NCBI GenBank assembly: GCA_022702545.1
Contig: JAHRBC010000001.1
Coordinates: forward strand, 9,424,001-9,488,000
Source: Phycomyces nitens
Lineage: Eukaryota; Mucoromycota; Mucoromycetes; Mucorales; Phycomycetaceae
Direction of reading: 5' to 3'
DNA: 64,000 nucleotides
Positions within the stretch are counted from its first letter, which is position 1. Every line of letters starts with the position of its first letter. Position numbers and translations under genes: made by a program. The notes beneath the pieces were generated by a model. The model made no database searches. It had not been told where the DNA came from and saw nothing but the letters and a program-made list of their open reading frames with translations. Shown here in pieces: positions 21,651 to 34,044 of this stretch.

Positions 21651-24600
21651 GCTGGTAGAAGCGGCAAGGATAAACAGTAATAGTATTAGAGCTTGTGTAC
21701 AGAGCCATTCTATTCTTTCCAATAAACACAAATATAAACCATAAACCTAATAAGTACGGGGTATAAAACAATGGGGGGGATCATTCTATGCTTGATTGCA
21801 CAGTAATAGTATTCGATGATTGGTTAATTGCTTGAGGATATCCTTGATACCATAGAGAAAGCCAGCTTCTCCCCAACTTTATTTGCTGTGTGTAATCGTC
21901 TTTTCAATTTATAAACACATAATCTATTACACTAAAAACATAGTTTTAAGCACAAAAATCTGGTAAACACCAAAAATCTATATGCAGAAAAAGCTAACGA
22001 ACCCTACTCTCCCAAAAGTTTTCAACTTTGCACCTGTATGAGATTTGACTTTGAGCCCAGGAGAAACCTTGCTTACTCCCATACTCGTAGTATTCTGTTC
22101 TCCCCTGAAAACCTAAACTTTTCCCCTATTTATTTCTGGTTATATACATGGTTTTACCCCACAGTTTTTGCAGTGAGAACGGCTGGCATTGATTCCTGTT
22201 GACGATTTTACGATTGTCTGCGGCGACTTTAATGCTCGAATGAGCGCAACAGCTGGCGACACTCGAGGAGGACCACGAAGTGAAATCATGAACGACTGGA
22301 TCAGCAGTCAGGATTTAACATTGTGGAATTCGCGGTTGGCCTTTGGCATCCCAACGTACGAGCAAGTCTATGCGACTGGCGCCGTCCACCAAAGCATCAT
22401 TGACTTCTTCTTGTCAAGAGAAGGCCAGTTCTTTGACCCGCAGATGGTGATCCATGACGAGCTATCCCTGGACTCTGACCACCACCTTTGTGAGCTATCC
22501 TTTCAGCCTGTGTACATATCACAGCTCCCGACAGCAAATTCTGTCTGTCGATTGTGGAAACTTCAGCGACTAGCAATCAAAGAGGTCAAAACAAAGTATC
22601 AACGACGTTTTGAAGTGGATTCAGGTACACTTCAAAGAGAGATCCAACAAACCCTGGAGGACAACCCCCCGTCGTGCCCTGTTGTATTAGAAGACTTTGC
22701 TGAGCGTCTCAATGAGACAATCTATAAAGCCTTGGATGATTCAGTTGGGCGTACATCTCCTCGGCTGAAAGCTTGGAAGAGTTTTTGGACAGACGAACTA
22801 CAACATTTAGCTGATCTTCATCAAGAACGTTATCGTTGGCGACGTCGAGTAGGCAATGACATTGAACGCATTAGAGCCCATGCTGCATATGTAGCAGCAT
22901 GCAAAGATCTGTGGACAGCAGTTCGGGCGGCACGACGACAATCCTGGTACAATTTCTGTGACAAGATCCGAAAGGATCCAACCGAGATGTTGAGCGCGAT
23001 CAAGAGAATGAAGATGAAGCGACGTTCCCCGATTTCTCTCGCCTCCACTGAAGGACCACTTGCAGCCGCAAATAACATGATCGACCACCTCGAGACTGTT
23101 TTTGGCGGATCTACGGAACTACGACCTGGACCGGTGGTTACACCATTGGAAGAGGACATACCATGGGACGTAGACACTGTCGCAGATGCTATCCATCACT
23201 TGCCTCGACAGAAAGCACCAGGCATTGACCATATCAAGGCAGAAATGCTCAAGCCTCTCGTAACAACTCTAGGTCCTATACTCCACTCGCTTTTTCAGCT
23301 GTGTTGGAGATGGTCGTGGACACCTGTAGCCTGGAGAACAGCACAGGTGGTACCTATCTACAAGAACAAAGGAGCGCACGTAGATCCCAGCAGTTATAGG
23401 CCTATTAGCTTGACCTCGGTGTTCAGGAAGCTTTTAGAGCGATGCCTAGCTGTGGAACTCCTTACGACCATGCCAGAGTTAGACATGGCCCAGGGAGGAT
23501 TCTGCGCTAGTCGAGGTACCCTAGACCAGGCCCTCTGTCTCCACGAATTGATGAGGGCGTATTCTACCCCAGACCCAGAGCAAGAGCAAGTGCTGACACC
23601 CCCAGTTGTTGTCTTCCTGGACATCAAAGCTGCATATGACAGTGTCGACCGACAGGTTATATGGGACTCGTTAAGACCCTTTGTGTCTAAACCCTTGCTA
23701 TTGCTACTTCAAAACTTGTTTAACGATATTATTGTTTGCGTAGTGCTGAAAAACGTAGCCTCCCATGGTATAACACCGAGACATGGAGTCCTACAGGGTA
23801 GTATCCTTTCCCCTTTTCTTTACTCGATTTTTATTGATACTTTACCACGTTTACTTCGGGGCATCTCCACCCAACCATACTATGTCCGCATCCCCTCTCC
23901 CTCGTTGACGAGGTCCCTTCGCTTGTCGTCCTATATGACATATTCATTTGATAACCCAAATGCAACTCCTTTGTCACTATTGGACGAGCTGCGGGAAGTC
24001 ACTTGTAATGTCTATTCTGTTCCTAGTACGGAGGGGGATGCACCAGACTTTCTTCCAATGTCACTCGCTCCAATCAACTGTCTTTTGTATGCTGATGATG
24101 TTGCCTTGATAGGGACACCTGAAGATGTGCGGAAAATGTTAGCCGTTGCAGAGACTCATTCAAATCTTCTTGGGTATAAGTGGAGTCCATCCAAATGCGA
24201 AGTCCTCAATCCCCCGCCCGATCTGCCTCTTACTCTGTATGGGAACAATCTACCTTCTTGCACTACTTTCAAATACCTGGGCATTCCTTTCTCTAGCCAT
24301 GGAATAGATCGAACGGCACTATTTGCTCACTCTCAGAAGAAGGCTGTTGCAGCGATGCGCATGCTGGGCACTCTGGGTGTTCATATGTTTGCGTTTGGTT
24401 TAACCGCAGCTATCCGGGCTTATCTTATTTTTGTTCGTCCCATTCTTGAGTACGGCCTAGCAATTATTCCCGCTGGTCGAATGGACTCTGCTCCTTTGCA
24501 AAAGTCCCAAAATGCTTGCCTCCGGGTATGTATTCGATGGTCTAATGCATCTATAGGTGTGGTTTACATTGCCGCTTTGGCTGCTCTACCCAACATGTAC

Positions 24601-25936
24601 ACCCGACTTCGGGTTCTCCAAGCCAAATTTCTTCGTCATGCACTTACACTACCCTCAGACTCCTTGCTCAACGCCGTTACCACGCAGCTGGACATTACCA
24701 AAGCCAAAAGGGAATGGGAAAAGCTTCGCCGTAGTGTACTTTGGAAACATGTCCAACATTTGGAAGAAAGCCAACCCAGGCTGAAAGACCCATTGAAAGA
24801 AGCTTATATCCAATTACGTCAAAAAGAAATCGACAGACAGCTTGCGAGCAAGAATCCCCCGATTACCGTCGCTAGAGGTCTGTGCAAACCTGTTTGGGAT
24901 CCAGTCTTACTACTGCCTTGCACTCGTCAGGAGCGTCGTCGTCTGATCAAATGGCGTTTTGCTTGGCTCCCTCCCTCCCCATCTGCAGCCTGTAAATGTG
25001 GCGCGGTAAAAGGCAACCGGGCTCATATGCTGGTCTGCCCAGATACAACTGCGATGGTACAGCATCTTCAAAGGCACTTGGACCCTCCCCCGCCACAGGA
25101 TGTCCATATCATTGACCATGCTCTCAACTGCCTCCCCAGGTCCTACAAAACGCCTGGTACGTGGTGCGATTGGTGGCCGTGCTTACTTGTTTTGCTGCGT
25201 GCTATAGATCAAACCACTTCTCAATACTCCTTCCCTCCCAAACCAAATCCTGGTCAAATCCTCATCGACCTTGCAACCGCTTACCACTCCAAAAAACTCT
25301 CATCCAAACCAAAAACTCCTCGACGACAGAGAGAGCCTGTCCCTGGTGACCCTTTCCCCTGGCTTACGTCCGAAATTTCCACTGTCCCCCATCAACCCCT
25401 CCCGTCTGCGTCCTCCCAAAGCTGTGCTTAGTATGGTCAAGATTTCCTGGCTCTGTTGTGCGATCAGATTCATAAATGGATTGTCCGAGTTTCTAAAGGG
25501 GATCCCTCTTTAGAGTTCTGATCCTTGCTGAAATCCGTTCCCAATCTTGGTGCTGTCAGTACCTAGTTACTTATTCTCGATTCTTAACGTCTCATTCTTT
25601 TTTCTTTCTCTATATATTTATTTCGCCTATATTCTTACCCGCTGTATGTATCTATTTACTTTCTTAAAAGCCATTTTCCCCCACTGGGGGTTTTTTCCGT
25701 GCTCTCTTTTCCTTCTCGCTGACATCTCTCTCTGTCATGCCGTGTCAAACACAAAAACTTTTTCTTTTCGTTCTTATACTTTATTTCTTTTCCCCCAGTA
25801 TTTAGGGGTTTCTTTTTTATTATTTATTTCTATATTTTCATTTATTCTTTTTGTTCTCATGGGTGGCCTATATGCCTACAGGCGCCAGGCCTTGACACAC
25901 CCAACAAATAAACAAAATACTTTTACCTGAATACCC

Positions 25937-27699
25937 CTATTGTATTAACTATAATGTGTATTCAAAACATATATTAGAGTCAACTTACTTTATTATTCTC
26001 TATTATTTATTTATGAGCCTGATTATTGATTGTAAAGCCTTTTCCAAGACTTGGTGCACAGCATTCTATAATATTTATATTGATTCTGTGACAGACCATT
26101 ATATTATTTTATGGCCATATGATAGTGTTCTTGTCAATTAAATAGTGTTTGATAATATAAGACCATGCTTTTAGTTGATGCCGCGATTCATAGTCAAAGC
26201 ATGGTTTGAGAAAAATATTAACATAAACAAAGATTATTCTCTATGGGTTCTCTTGTGCCGTATTTTTTGATCTTATTGATAAAGTGTATTATGTAAATGA
26301 AGTGTACTCTTTTCTTTGAGACCACCACTTGTATCAATTACTAACTTACCAAGCTAATCAAGGTATTTGTCCAATTGATCCCTTTTTATACCAAATATCT
26401 ATTTATAATAAATGAAAAATATATGCAAACCAAACACTTTAACAAACTATTGACTTTTGAATATTCCTTTGGGTTGATCAATCTTCATTTGACTGCAAAG
26501 GTTTTTGGTGAAAATATTAATAAAATAGCTTGCTGTCTGATACTTGCCAAGCATGGATAATAACCATATCCTTTAGATTGTGAACAAAGGAATGGCCCTT
26601 GTATCTTAATATAACTTTTGTGTTGCCAGATAAAATAAAAACACAAGTTAAATCATAGTATAGTATTTTATTGTTGTTACAATCGATTATTACCTTTTCC
26701 ATAAGATACACTTTGAGAATCTGCGCAACTTACTTTCCCAACAAGTTTATAGCAAGGCTATATCTCGGTCTCTTTTAAACTATTCAAAATTACCTGATAC
26801 ACCTTTTTTCATATAATAAATTGCCGAGGCCCATTACAAAGCTGCTCCACTCAATTTATAGAGAGAATTATAAGTAAACTGGATAAGCTCATTAGATACT
26901 CTGAAATCCGCAACTATATCAATATAATAATTAAGATCTATCCTAATATTAACCTTTTGCAACCACATATATATACTAAAGCTCGTTTTTGTGATATTTT
27001 CAATGGGAGAAGTGGTGACCAACTGTGTAAGCTTTTCAGTCAATTTGTCTATTTAAATAGTAATGTTATACACGGCATAATAATAGTATAAATGAAGTTC
27101 TGTTTAGTTATTACCTGTGGCATACTGATTTGAATGCTATGGAGGTTGATGTTTCCACTGTCATTGTTAATGTCCATCATTGGACGGATTTAACTTTGCA
27201 TTCTTCATTTATATACCCAAACGGCGATATTAGCACCAACAATCACCACCCAACACCCCCCTTGTCCTTGTAGAAAATAAATATAGTATTAGTAAAAACA
27301 CAAAATAAGAATCACTTGCTATTTGTACATGCTTACCTAGCAATCACAATATAACTAATGAAAACCAGCTCATTAGTATTGTTCATCTCTACTTTTAGTA
27401 TAGAGATTAAGACTTTAGTCAATATTTTGTTACTTTAGAAAAAACTCATGAAGGAGCTTGACATTACAAACAATGACTTGTATGTAGCAGAAATAAAGTA
27501 GCAGCCCGCACTTGGTACAATGGGCTATATACTACAACCGACATTTGCAGTTGTTAATGTAGATGACGTCCAACATCAACGACTCAATCAATACCTACCA
27601 GACGGAAATAATTCTATTTTATTGCACTGTACTACATATTCAAGAATAATTGACACGTCACCATGAGTAGCCTCTTTATTTTATAATTCTTTCTTTATA
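25937..27699 (+). mobile_element. X-like second-family CACTA fragment, inverted copy
   Basis: This is the reverse complement of about 11415-13180 of X, with scattered differences. It begins at the L1 target duplication, so the rest of this element is missing on the left, and it ends exactly where element Y starts at 27700. The stretch 27160-27690 holds the decayed tnp2 C-terminus in the plus orientation. No intact ORF is supported; the 69 aa ORF at 26834-27043 (-) is simply the counterpart of one in X at 12076-12285 (+). Confidence 0.8.
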
Positions 27700-28124
27700 C
27701 ACTACGGCGGAAAAAACGGTAGCTAACTACCATTTTGGTAGCATTACTACCGTTTTTTCCCACCAAAAAAAAACGGTAGTAAAGACTCTGTATAAGGCGA
27801 TTTCGGTAGCTGTTACCGTTTTTTTAGTGCAAAAAAAAAGGGTAGTTATGAGGCAGGAATAGGCACAGCTACCGTTTTTTTTATCCAACCAAAATCGTTT
27901 CTTTATATACTATAGCCTCTCTTTTATATTACTTTATATACTAGCACCCATTCTTTTTTTACTGCCATTTATTTGAAATAATAGTTTATTTTTTATTATA
28001 ATTTCGATTTATTTCAAATAATATTAAAATATATATAATAATATAGAAACATACCAAAAGCAAATACTATTTAATATTATAAAACGTATATGGTACAAAC
28101 CTTTTACTCAATCTATACATGATG

Positions 28125-28445
28125 CCAACAACATGTTGTTATGACTTGGATGGCCTTTGGTCTTCACCGATTGCTATAAAAATATTGTGGTCAGAGAATG
28201 AAGCAATCAAATAAACCGAATATATTGTTTTGGGTAGCATACCAGTATATATTGTGCTTGTTAATCAGCATGCCGAGCATCTTGTTGTGAATCACTGTCA
28301 TGACTTGGAAGGCCTTTGGTCTTCATCAATTGCTATAAAGATATCGTGGTCAGAGAATGAAGCAATCAAATAAACCAAGCATATTGTTTTGGATAGCATA
28401 CCAGTATATACTGTGCTTGTTAATCGGTATATCAAGCATCTCTTG
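28125..28445. repeat. Tandem duplication of about 160 bp in Y
   Basis: Two adjacent copies (about 28125-28284 and 28285-28445) share CATGACTTGGAAGGCCTTTG-like and AGAGAATGAAGCAATCAAAT segments. A second direct duplication of about 200 bp follows at about 28700-28900 and 28925-29120, around AAGATGTGGTATACAAGAT. Both lie in the non-coding left part of Y. Confidence 0.7.
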
Positions 28446-29214
28446 AATTAATGCCACTATATGAAACGTACAGATGTAAATACTAGATGCAGTAGAAGGA
28501 GAATAGAGAATGCGCAATATGATTAATTAAAGAGTGTAAACATATTATAATATTCTTACCATAGAAAATATATTGGTGTAAAGTCAGCTCATAAGATTTA
28601 AAACTAATTCGAATATAATGGTAGTTGGCAGAATGAGTACATCATTAAGAAAACAATATATATATTCTACAGAGATTCCCAGGTGGGGAGGTGGGGAACG
28701 ACAAACTTTGGTGTAATATAGCTGTAAAAAATTTTCACCTTTTTTTAGTGTCTGAAAAATTATGAGATGAGTGTTTCATTCCTTGATTAAAGATAGCAGA
28801 CTTGAAGATGTGGTATACAAGATTCCAATCAGATGTTTATGCCATTGACAACCTTACATAAGGGAGGGTCATTTAGTTTTACTTCAAAAAAGTAGAGCAA
28901 AGCAAAGAAAAGAAATACAAACTAACCTCTGCATAATACAGCTATAAAAAAATTTCATTTTTTTGGTGTTTGAAAAAGGGCGAGATGTGTGTTTCATTCC
29001 TAGATTAAAAACAGCAGAGCTGAAGATGTGGTATACAAGATGCCAATCGGGCATTTATTAAGGTGGCAATCTTACGTGATGGAGAGTTATTCAATTTTAT
29101 TTCAAAGGAGAGGACCAAAGCAAAGATAAAACAGCTAAAGGAAAAGAGGAAAAGAAAAAGTGCGTTAAAACATATACTAAAAATATGAGAGAACCAATAA
29201 GAGCAGCCTAAAGA

Positions 29215-29620
29215 ATATTAAAGACTTAGTCTGTTTCTCTTAGATGAAGGCTCATTGCTCATTCCTAGTGGTGTAAACCTATATCAAACAGTAGAAATAT
29301 TATATTAATATTAAATTGAGAATAGATGAGCAACAAGAAAGCTCTAACTTATAGTACATCTGTCATGATTGGGGATTCAGCCTCATCATCCGTTTGAAAT
29401 ACCTCATCTTCCGAAAGAAAAGAACTGCTTGCTCTTTCCTGCTATAACATAATAAAAATATTGTATTAATTATAATATACATTCAAATGTTTGTTAATTA
29501 ATAAACTTGCCTGGCTGTTCTCTGCTATTTTTCTCTTACAAGTCTGGTTTGCACTCTTAAAGGTGTCTTGAAGAAGATTCTTGGCACACCACATTCTTTT
29601 GCACTTGTAAATGTGGAGTG
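29215..29620 (-). pseudogene. Y accessory-gene relic (second family), C-terminal part
   Basis: The reverse strand parallels the better-preserved gene fragment at 57682-58139. It has a block ending ...AACAGCCAG followed by a GCAAGT donor near 29512. Next comes an exon encoding an acidic Ser-rich segment (SSFLSEDE...DDEAESPIM) near 29350-29450, then an intron. Frame lesions are present, and the 5' part is replaced by the transposase relic, suggesting an internal deletion that joined the two genes. Confidence 0.5.
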
Positions 29621-30624
29621 CTATTATCCTAGCCGTGCCTCACTGGCCACAATCATTGATGACAGGTACGTTGATTTTGTCATCATTGACCAAGAAGTGT
29701 CTTTGCTGCTATTGTTATTATTAGTCAAATAATCTCTTACCTATCTATGGAAAGAGTAATTGGAGTATACTCCAAGCCTATCAGGTCGAGGTTAAAGGGC
29801 AGTAGAAACGCCAGTTTGCTTGTTGAGCACTTTGCTATTCATAACTTTGTCAGTTCAGCAAATAGCTCTCAGAATTATCCTTGTACAAGTCAGCCGTCCA
29901 CATATAATGAAGCAAGTTTCTTAGATCTTCCAGATGGTGTAAGTGCTGCCCAGCTATGCGAGCCATTCAACTGACATGCCAGCTTGAATGATGATGACTT
30001 GGAAGGTGTTAGCAGCCCTGTTGTCAAAAATACTTTGGCAAAGTACTATGTGCGAAACAGTGGTATGAACAGTATTGAACTTGATGACCCGACGATTGTT
30101 GTTGCTTCTCGTCTTTGGAAAAATTCAACCGTACATTCTTCATGTATGTACCGAAGAATAAAAAACGAGACCAGACGTGGCAATCATCATGTGATGTTCA
30201 CCTGTCCATACAGAAAGTGAGTATTGGTATTAGTCAAAATACAAAATAGAGATCACTTGCATTTTTTATATTTTTATCTAGCCGTCGCAATATAACTATT
30301 CAAAGCTGGTTTGTTGGCACCATGGAATTTTATTTTGAGCATAAAGAGGTTGATGGCACACCGCACTTTCTGGCATTTGTTGAAGTGATGAAAGAGCATG
30401 GTACAGCAGCCCATGACTCATCTGTGCCAATTGTAATACAGCGGTCACACAGCTCAACTGGACAAACAACCCAGCCAAAATATGCTGTTAATGTGGATGA
30501 CATTCAGCATCAAGTTAGGCTCATCCAGTACCCTCCGAGTAGTAATCAGTTCTTTATCATTGCACCATATTACGTGTTTAATGACAATCTGCGTGTGACT
30601 ATGGGGAACCTTGCCACTTTATAA
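29600..30624 (+). pseudogene. Y transposase relic (tnp2 C-terminal region, second family)
   Basis: Recognisable segments are 29747-29971 (MERVIGVYSKPIRSRLKGSR, a tnp2 FER-type region and linker) and 29984-30218 (ending MFTCPYR). After a GTGAGT...CTAG intron, 30283-30624 follows (SWFVGTMEFYFEHKEVDGTP to the final MGNLATL). An in-frame TGA at 29972-29974 separates the first two segments. The catalytic first half, including both expected Asp motifs, is missing. The protein is clearly different from the E1-E6 transposases, supporting a separate CACTA family. Confidence 0.65.
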
Positions 30625-30659
30625 AAATTTTCTTTTTCTTTTTTCTTTCCTTATAAATA

Positions 30660-31351
30660 TCAATACCAAATAAAATAAAATAAAATGGCTAATAATATCA
30701 AAAACAAAAAAATTGTTTCAAAAAAACCATAGCATAACTACCGTTTTGTTCACACAGGCAAAAAATTATTTTTCTCAAAAATGCGCAACATCTTTAACAC
30801 CAAATAAAATGCTCATTTCAATAAACAAGGTTGTCTAAAAACTTACGAGCCCTTTCTATGGTACTACAACTACCTCATTGCCTGATGAAAAGACATTCCA
30901 TGCAACTTTTATGATTCGGGATCGATGACATTACCTTTCAACCACAATCTGCGGAGATAAAGTGCTCTAATAAATATTAATGTCATATAAAATAAAATAA
31001 AATGGCTAATAATATCAAAAACAAAAAATTGGTTTCAAAAAAACGGTAGTTATGCTACCGTTTTGTTCACACAGGCAAAAAAATATTTTTCTCAAAAATG
31101 AGCAACATCGTTAACACCAACTAAAATGCTCATTTCAATAAATAATGTTGCCTAAAAACTTACGAGCCCTTTCTATGGTACTACAACTACCTCATTGCCT
31201 GATGAAAAGACATTCCATGCGACTTTTATGATTCGGGATCGATGACATTACCTTTCAACCACAATCTGCAGAGATAAAGTGCTCTAAAATCATAAAAAAC
31301 GGTAGTTATGCTACCGTTTTTGGCACAGCTACCGGTCCTTCTGCCGTAGTG
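30660..31351. repeat. Duplicated subterminal block at the right end of Y
   Basis: A segment of about 300 bp occurs twice in direct orientation (about 30665-30965 and 30990-31290). Each copy contains AAAATGGCTAATAATATC, a CGGTAG-type motif, CAAAAATGAGCAACATC-like sequence and ATCGATGACATTACCTTTCA. A diverged inverted copy forms the left end of X (11060-11400). Confidence 0.8.
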
Positions 31352-34044
31352 ACTGCTCTTCAGAGATCAAAAAGTACAAATAAAATAAAATAGAACCAGT
31401 ATTAAACCCAACAAAAGATATGTTTTATTGATTGAAAACTGAATGTCTTTTATAGACATTCAGAATCGAAAAAGAATAACCAAAAATAATAAAATAACTA
31501 GATGGAATTGTGCCATCGCAGTCAATGTAAAACAAAGAATAAAGAAATAAGTGAATAAAATGATGCAATTCTAGACAAGTGTGATAAAGTATAGTATAAA
31601 AATATTGTAAAAATAATAAAGGTAAAAATGGAAGAAGTACATTGTACAAAGACAATTGTTTAAAGAGGTGTTAAATGGTGCAATCCTGCAAGAAGGTGTC
31701 AAGGATTCACAAAAGAAATAGAAAAGGAAATAATATAAAAAAGGAAATAAATAAATGTGATAAAATAAAAACGGGAAAAGACTAGGAAGAAAGAAAAATA
31801 TAGAAACTCGAGGATCGCCTTGCCAACATCACCTCACCGGAAACCTGCCCATCTCACTCGGCTCGGACTTCTTACTTGGGCTAGCCCGGCCTCCGACACC
31901 TCCTACGTCTATGTCCGGGCCCTTGGTCCGGCTTCATGGTCGAAACCGAACCTGCCCACAACACACGTGTCATACAAAAGGGCGCCTGTTTAGCTCAGAT
32001 TAAAGATTATTTTTTATTATAGGGATATAATGCTGGCAATCTATAGATCATATAGCATCCCAGGTGCAAAAGAGAGGAACAAAAAAGTCTAAGGAAATCA
32101 CAAAGACAAAAAAAGTAGAGGGGGAGAAGGGAAACAAATCATACTAAGCTAAAAGCCTGAACCTGCTCTCCACTTTGCAGCTGTGTAAAAAGGTGTAACA
32201 GTGAAAGGGAGGAGACAGATTTACCACTGGAAAAACGGGTCTGAATACTCATGTGTGGGCAAAGCTGTCTACCTGAGGAAAATTAGGGCAAATTTGCAGC
32301 TCAACACCTTTTTTTGTGTTCTGATTAAAAACATTCTTTTGCTTGACCCCATTGGCTTGATTAAAAAGAATAAAACAACATTGCTTTTTTACCACTATAA
32401 AATAATAATAAATAAAGTATATGTAACACTCGTTTCCTTTTTGTTTTAACATTATAAACACAAACACAATGTCATCTTCAAATACTTTTTACAACACCAA
32501 GTGCTATTGCAATAGATGCAACAACAATGGCCAAGGCTACACATTGGTAGCAAGCCGAACTGCTCAGCGTCATAGCAAGAGAGCAAGAATTGAACAGAGC
32601 AACTCAAATGAGATGGGTATGATAATTTCAGTGTTTATTTTTATGTATTGTATAATAATTTCAGCGGTATGAAACACAGACACTCAAGCAGACATGGATA
32701 TTGATATTCAATGTAAGAAAAGTTTATTTGAAAAAAAGTAGAGACTAAGAAACTATTATATTCTATAAGTGGTTATTTCTACTCAACAGTCTGGACCCTC
32801 GGATGTATTGGATGGTCAGACCAACTCACCTTTTTGGGATGCCGATGTAATGCTGGATGAGGGCGATTCAGTTGCTAATGAGGCTAATGCTGATGGCGAA
32901 CGCGATGATAAAAGCGATGATGAAGAAGATGAAGGCGAAGATGTAGTTGAGATTGCAGTTGAGGAATTTGACAGTGAAGGTGTGTGTTGAATAGCCAAAA
33001 GCAAAGAGAAAGCAGCAAAGAAAAAAGCCTGAAAAAAATTGAATATTAATTTTTTCGATTTTAAAATAGACCCTTTCCCAACCCCCAATATGCCTGAAAA
33101 TCCTGTGCACAGGTTTATTGCCATTTTTGTTGTCCTCTTTGCATCCCGCTATGTGGTCAACAAGGGTGCTGTTGTCTTGATCAAGTTCATCAACACACTC
33201 TTGACGATTTATGAGCAGGATTTCCAGCTCCCATCCAGTCTTCTTGGTCTGCAAAGAGTGACAGGATATTCTGCGATTTCCAACGGTATCAGGAGATTCG
33301 TAGCCTGTCCTGATTGCCACGCAGTTTATGAAGAAAACCAGTCTGTCCCCCCTCACTGTGTTTTCACGAAAGTTGGTGCACGTCTGACCTGCAACTGCAA
33401 GTTGACCAAGGTTACATCGTCTGGAGCATTGGTTCCCAAGCGCGTGTTCCAATACCAGTCATTGAAGCATGCCTTGAAAATTCTTTTCCTTTGCCCTGAT
33501 TTTGAAGCAAGCATTCAACATTGGAATCAGGAGCTCAAGATCATGGATACAATGTGCAACATCTTTGATGGTGTTATGTGGAAGGAGTTGAAAGACATCA
33601 GTGGTGAATCTTTTGTTGCCCATCCTCGTTCTTTGATGTTGACGTTGAACATCGATTGGTTCCAGCCCTTTGACAGGGTCACATACTCTTGTGGGGCCAT
33701 TTACTTGGTGGTTAACAACTTGCCTCGTGAGGAGCGGTTTAAGGCAGAGAATACTATCCTTGTTGGACTCATGCCTGGGCCAAAGGAGCCAACACTGCAA
33801 AAATACCCCCGATTCCCATATGTGTAGTTGATACAGTTGGTATGGGATATAAAGGTCAATTTTCTAGCTCAGGCCATTTTTTGTGAGTTAAGAGAAAAAA
33901 TCATATTTTTGATAGATTTTATTGGTTGTAGAGAATAGTGTTGCATGAAAAATAAATATTAAACTCAAATCATATCAAATAAACTGTACCTGAGTATATC
34001 TTTTTTACTGTTAAACCAAAACATTTTAAATTATTTATTAAACA

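Larger units (their letters stand above)
10872..22175 (+). mobile_element. E2: CACTA-type DNA transposon inserted in L1 ORF2
   Basis: The left end is CACTGGGAAAACGGTGGGCT. The inverted right end is CACTGCAAAAACTGTGGGGT, with 16 of 20 identical. AGA is duplicated at 10869-10871 and 22176-22178, and excision restores the L1 sequence exactly. Length is 11304 bp, or about 7.6 kb without the nested element 11020-14738. It carries a transposase (+), an accessory gene (-) and an expanded micro-exon gene (+). Both the transposase and the accessory gene are broken, so E2 cannot move by itself. The tail 21651-22175 has AATAAA at 21720 and otherwise nothing I recognise. Confidence 0.93.
10519..25431 (+). 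pseudogene. L1 ORF2 (endonuclease-reverse transcriptase), interrupted by E2
   Basis: Coding parts are 10519-10871 and 22179-25431. Joining them across E2 after removing one AGA duplication keeps the frame and predicts 1201 aa. The N-terminus is an APE-type endonuclease (NANGL; ETFL; CGDFNAR near residue 132; SDHHLCEL). The middle is a reverse transcriptase (YRPISLTSVFRKLLE, FLDIKAAYDSVDR, GVLQGSILSPFLYSI and YADD at about 755). Near residue 1056 is a Cys-His motif (CKCG...HMLVC). Both halves are free of internal stops. The 11.3 kb insertion separates endonuclease from RT, so the gene is inactive in place. Confidence 0.9.
9015..25918 (+). mobile_element. L1: full-length non-LTR retrotransposon, split by E2
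   Basis: Both ends are visible through a target-site duplication: ACTTTTACGTCTGAATACCC starts at 8992 and ACTTTTACCTGAATACCCCT starts at 25919, differing by a 2 bp indel. The 3' tail before the duplication reads CAACAAATAAACAAAATAC. Without E2 (10872-22175 plus one AGA) the element is about 5.6 kb, with ORF1, ORF2 and a T-rich 3' UTR (25432-25918). A duplication of about 20 bp is typical of target-primed reverse transcription. The ORFs are open, so L1 was probably young when E2 hit it. Confidence 0.88.
27700..31351 (+). mobile_element. Y: second-family CACTA element, degenerate
   Basis: It starts CACTACGGCGGAAAAAACGG and ends with the inverted CACTACGGCAGAAGGACCGG. Subterminal CGGTAG repeats are at both ends (27700-27880 and 30720-31340). 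The flanking trinucleotides differ (ATA at 27697-27699, ACT at 31352-31354), so no target duplication is visible; one side was probably altered when L2 arrived. It holds a minus-strand accessory-gene relic and a plus-strand transposase relic. The left 1.3 kb holds local tandem duplications and no gene. Confidence 0.78.

Noticed and set aside
31973..32010. TTTAGCTCAGATTA resembles a tRNA A box
   Set aside because: No anticodon or T arm follows; the sequence does not fold as a cloverleaf and lies in the L2 3' UTR.
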